Assembly (NCBI RefSeq): GCF_020866845.1
Contig: NZ_CP086594.1
Location: 1,302,001 to 1,366,000, forward strand
DNA from: Sphingomonas radiodurans
Lineage (GTDB): Bacteria; Pseudomonadota; Alphaproteobacteria; Sphingomonadales; Sphingomonadaceae
Length of the DNA stretch: 64,000 nucleotides
Reading direction: 5' to 3'
Position numbers and translations under genes: made by a program. Below the pieces are notes generated by a model. The model searched no databases. It had not been told where the DNA came from and was given only the letters and a program-made list of their open reading frames with translations. Below are positions 62,594 through 64,000 of the stretch, one piece after another. The first letter of the stretch is position 1. Every line of letters begins with the position of its first letter.

Positions 62594-63934
62594 TCAGTCC
62601 GCCATCCAGTGCTCGAGATTTTCGTGGAAATAGCGCACGCGGCGCTCCTGCCACGCGAGATAGTCGCGCTTGTAGCCGCGCGAATGCAGCCCACGCTGCT
62701 GCACTTCCCACACGTCGACGTCCTGCGAGATGCCCGGCCCCATATCGACCTCGCCGGTCTTGCCCTGGATGTGCGGAGCGGGCACCGACACGTCGACCCA
62801 TTCGGCCATGCTCGCCGAATAGTAACGCTCGGTCCCCTCGGGGAAGAGCGTCATGTACCACATGTCGAAATTGCATTTCTCGGGATCGGTTTCGTGCGGC
62901 CGCCCGCGCAGCCAGATGTTGCCGTCGGGCTTCAGGCTGAACGACAGGTTCGGGAAGATCGTGAAATGCCAGTGATCGGTCAGCTGGTCGTCGTGATAGG
63001 TCGAAAAGTCGAAGCCCTTCTCGGCGCCCTTCTCGCGCTTCGCTTGCTGCAGCGCGGCGCGGATCTCGCCGGTCTTGCCGCCGCGGAAATTCTCGGGGTC
63101 GAGGCCCCAGAATTCCAGCTCGTTCTTCAGATACTCCAGCGTCTCGTTCTCGCCGCCGCGCAATTGCTTGGTCGGGCCGGCGCCGGGCATGAACATCCGC
63201 GCATGGCCCTCTTCATACAGGTCGAACTGGCAGTGGTGATGCGAATATTCCATCACGAACTTGGTCTGCGGATGGACGAAGGGGACGTGATAGCTTTCGT
63301 TGAAATTGTCCTGGATCAGCTTCCAGTTGAAATTGCCCTCGATCGTCATCCAGTGCGTGCGGACCATCTTGTCCATCGGATACGTGTCGATCTGCGCCGC
63401 GATCGGCCCGAGGAAGTCGCGCAACGGCTTGGCCTGGTCGTCCATGTTGATCCACACGAACCCCGCCCAGGTCTCGCATTTCACCTCGACCATGTTGAGC
63501 TTGCCGCACGGTGATCCCTGGATGAAATCCGCCTCGTCGGGCACTGTCTTCAGCTTGCCCGCGAGATCGTATGCCCAGCCGTGATACGGGCACACCAGCC
63601 GCTTGGCATTGCCCTGTGCCCCGACCACCACCGGCATCCCGCGATGCTGGCACACGTTGTAGAATGCGCGCGTCGTATCGTTCTCGCCGCGCACGCATAC
63701 GATCGTCTCGGGGCCGAAATCGGCGGTGAACCAGTCGCCCTGCTTCTTGAGCTGCGCGGTCAGCCCGGCGATCTGCCACGTCTTGGTCCAGATCTTGTCC
63801 CACTCGCGATCCGCCCATTCCTTCGAGAAATAGCGATCGGGCGTGATCGGCGTGTTGCGGAACTCGGGCTCGCGGAATTTCGACATGTCGGCGCGGGGCG
63901 GCGCCTCGTCGGGGCGATTGATGACGGTGGCCAT
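62594..63934 (-). CDS. aromatic ring-hydroxylating oxygenase alpha subunit (Rieske)
   Basis: Catalytic subunit of a Rieske non-heme iron oxygenase, 446 aa. The [2Fe-2S] ligands are CQHRG (Cys, His) and CPYHGW (Cys, His); the iron site is NESYHVPFVHP with a later Asp. Start at 63934 (MATVIN) with a GAGAGAGA-rich leader. The aromatic substrate cannot be read. Reductase and ferredoxin are not in view. Confidence 0.92.
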   Translation of the reverse strand: MATVINRPDEAPPRADMSKFREPEFRNTPITPDRYFSKEWADREWDKIWTKTWQIAGLTAQLKKQGDWFTADFGPETIVCVRGENDTTRAFYNVCQHRGMPVVVGAQGNAKRLVCPYHGWAYDLAGKLKTVPDEADFIQGSPCGKLNMVEVKCETWAGFVWINMDDQAKPLRDFLGPIAAQIDTYPMDKMVRTHWMTIEGNFNWKLIQDNFNESYHVPFVHPQTKFVMEYSHHHCQFDLYEEGHARMFMPGAGPTKQLRGGENETLEYLKNELEFWGLDPENFRGGKTGEIRAALQQAKREKGAEKGFDFSTYHDDQLTDHWHFTIFPNLSFSLKPDGNIWLRGRPHETDPEKCNFDMWYMTLFPEGTERYYSASMAEWVDVSVPAPHIQGKTGEVDMGPGISQDVDVWEVQQRGLHSRGYKRDYLAWQERRVRYFHENLEHWMAD

Positions 63935-63961
63935 ATCTCTCTCTCCTTCTCTGGCGCCAAA

Positions 63962-64000
63962 TCAGACGGCGGCGTGGTTGCTGAAATGGGCGTACGAAAG
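63962..64000 (-). CDS. C-terminal end of a further gene, partial
   Basis: A minus-strand frame entering from the right edge ends LSYAHFSNHAAV and TGA at 63964-63962, 27 bp before the oxygenase gene. Only 12 residues are visible. It is plausible as the upstream gene of the same operon. Confidence 0.35.
   Translation of the reverse strand, partial: LSYAHFSNHAAV

Noticed and set aside
1..64000. CRISPR array or insertion sequence
   Set aside because: No regularly spaced repeats with unique spacers, and no transposase or IS terminal repeats were seen; the short palindromes are dispersed REP-like elements.

Overview
The window is GC-rich chromosomal DNA of an alphaproteobacterium, most likely a sphingomonad (Sphingomonas or close relative). 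The evidence is gene content and order (rpiB-glyA-nrdR-trmJ, a ScfR-type regulator divergent from pccB, a DHA2 exporter beside Rieske and SDR genes), frequent GTGA/ATGA stop-start overlaps, and many copies of intergenic palindromic repeats of the sphingomonad type. The assignment rests on recognition, not on a search.

Layout. (1) 1-1446: outer-membrane lipoprotein of an RND-type efflux system, cut by the window edge. (2) 1775-11224, minus strand: a propionyl-CoA to succinyl-CoA cluster, transcribed pccB, CdiI-like gene, unknown gene, mce, enoyl-CoA hydratase, methylmalonyl-CoA mutase, lprI-like gene, bioB, pccA. It is faced by pccR (11446-12804), with a candidate PccR operator between. bioB probably supplies biotin for PccA. 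(3) 12978-15821: PAS hybrid histidine kinase. (4) 15883-16781: frameshifted HNH nuclease gene. (5) About 16940-28061: an 11-kb integrative element in a tRNA-Leu(CAG) gene. The tRNA 3' end is imperfectly repeated at the far end (attL), and the P4-type integrase and a small Xis/AlpA-like gene lie at the tRNA side. (6) 28259-43689 and on: NDUFA9-like protein, uppP, gltD, a HEPN/MNT toxin-antitoxin pair wedged between gltD and gltB, a broken duplicate of the gltB 5' end, gltB, PBP1a-like protein, FMN reductase. (7) 41168-48271: an unassigned acyl-CoA catabolic operon. (8) 48530-51438: malate synthase G and a CitE-like lyase. (9) 51692-55396: rpiB, glyA, small protein, nrdR and a GIY-YIG/TrmJ fusion. 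(10) 55462-64000: ThuA-like protein, three SDRs, VOC, SnoaL, ABM, MFS exporter, MDR reductase and Rieske oxygenase, resembling a xenobiotic/aromatic catabolic region.

The most notable system is in the integrative element. A three-gene minus-strand operon encodes a triple ubiquitin-like (multiubiquitin) protein fused to an E2-like domain, a JAB/JAMM peptidase fused to a ThiF/E1 domain, and a small Cys-rich DUF6527-like protein. It shares a highly symmetric divergent control region with an XRE regulator and an ImmA/IrrE-type metallopeptidase. The same element carries a PRTase-fold protein, a candidate structured RNA of about 170 nt with its own promoter and a very strong terminator, and an unknown protein coupled to a second XRE-ImmA protein. 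Each half therefore pairs a possible stress or defence effector with an XRE/ImmA sensor.

The other recurrent theme is palindromic repeats invading genes: inside pccA, in the signal-peptide region of the lprI-like gene, and as the linker that fuses a GIY-YIG nuclease to TrmJ.
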